Source: Bifidobacterium breve (GTDB lineage Bacteria > Actinomycetota > Acidimicrobiia > Acidimicrobiales > Ilumatobacteraceae). From it: a stretch of DNA of 6,216 nt. Numbering within the stretch: position 1 is the first letter of the stretch; every line of letters starts with the position of its first letter. The stretch covers positions 1-6,216 of the forward strand of contig CAMDBY010000100.1 in assembly GCA_945889575.1 (NCBI GenBank). Reading direction: 5' to 3'. The notes under the pieces are model-generated. The model was given only the letters and a program-made list of their open reading frames with translations, made no database searches and had not been told where the DNA came from. Positions 6,131 through 6,216 of this stretch are shown piece by piece. The translations under genes were made by a program, and so were the position numbers.

Positions 6131-6216
6131 ATGTTCAAGGACACACTTATTGTCGCAATTGGGACTGCCATGTCTCGCCTTACAGGGCTATTGCGGGTCG
6201 TGGTGTTTGGAATCAT
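6131..6216 (+). CDS. murJ: MurJ/MviN lipid II flippase, N-terminal fragment
   Basis: The frame begins at the ATG at 6131 and runs off the right edge after 28 full codons. MurJ moves lipid II across the cytoplasmic membrane for peptidoglycan synthesis. The visible peptide matches the conserved first helix and loop of the family: the segment AIGTAMSRLTGLLRVVVFG (residues 9-27) carries the GT-x-x-SR-x-TG-x-x-R pattern. No other standard start lies in frame between an upstream stop at 6041-6043 and this ATG; an internal ATG at 6170 would remove half of the first helix. The gene is divergent from the MoxR-type gene. Identification rests on a short but characteristic stretch. Confidence 0.75.
   Translation, partial: MFKDTLIVAIGTAMSRLTGLLRVVVFGI

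Overview
The window looks like a piece of an actinobacterial chromosome, most likely from an aquatic, moderate-GC lineage such as Acidimicrobiia. This is inferred from the protein style (an actinobacterial-type SURF1 start, a MoxR plus CoxE-like VWA pair, a MurJ N-terminus), near-balanced base composition, very tight gene packing and few Shine-Dalgarno sites. No database search was possible, so the lineage is tentative. There are no tRNA or rRNA genes, insertion sequences, CRISPR arrays or phage genes, and no gene-free stretch longer than about 100 bases.

Layout, left to right. Positions 1-105 (minus) hold the first 35 codons of a gene running off the left edge, probably an APH-type phosphotransferase. 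After a 48-base divergent gap comes a plus-strand SURF1 family protein (154-903), a membrane factor for cytochrome c oxidase assembly. Its 3' end overlaps, tail to tail, the last gene of a long minus-strand operon. Read in its own direction, that operon is: MoxR-type AAA+ ATPase (6032-5169), CoxE-like VWA protein (5150-3711), histidine phosphatase (3704-3042), short GMC-type flavoprotein oxidoreductase (3039-1795) and MBL-fold metallo-hydrolase (1798-869). Junctions are +18, +6, +2 and -4 bases, so one transcript is very likely. Upstream of it, and divergent, begins murJ (plus, 6131 to the right edge), the lipid II flippase, cut off after 28 codons.

How the genes may work together. MoxR ATPases and VWA proteins form known chaperone-like pairs that remodel or load metals or cofactors into target enzymes. 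Here the pair heads an operon that also encodes a putative flavoenzyme and a putative metal-dependent hydrolase. This suggests, but does not prove, a functional link to one of those enzymes. SURF1, MurJ and the phosphotransferase lie on separate transcripts and are probably unrelated neighbours.

The most notable observation is an in-frame TAG at codon 16 of the MoxR gene (5985-5987). The frame is otherwise continuous, with protein-like sequence on both sides. No ATG, GTG or TTG lies between this stop and the Walker A motif, so an ATPase restarted downstream would lack its nucleotide-binding loop. A recent nonsense mutation, a base-call or assembly error, or readthrough are all possible. Secondary points are a GMC protein lacking the usual second catalytic His/Asn, an MBL protein with HxNxDH instead of HxHxDH, and a 35-base convergent gene overlap.
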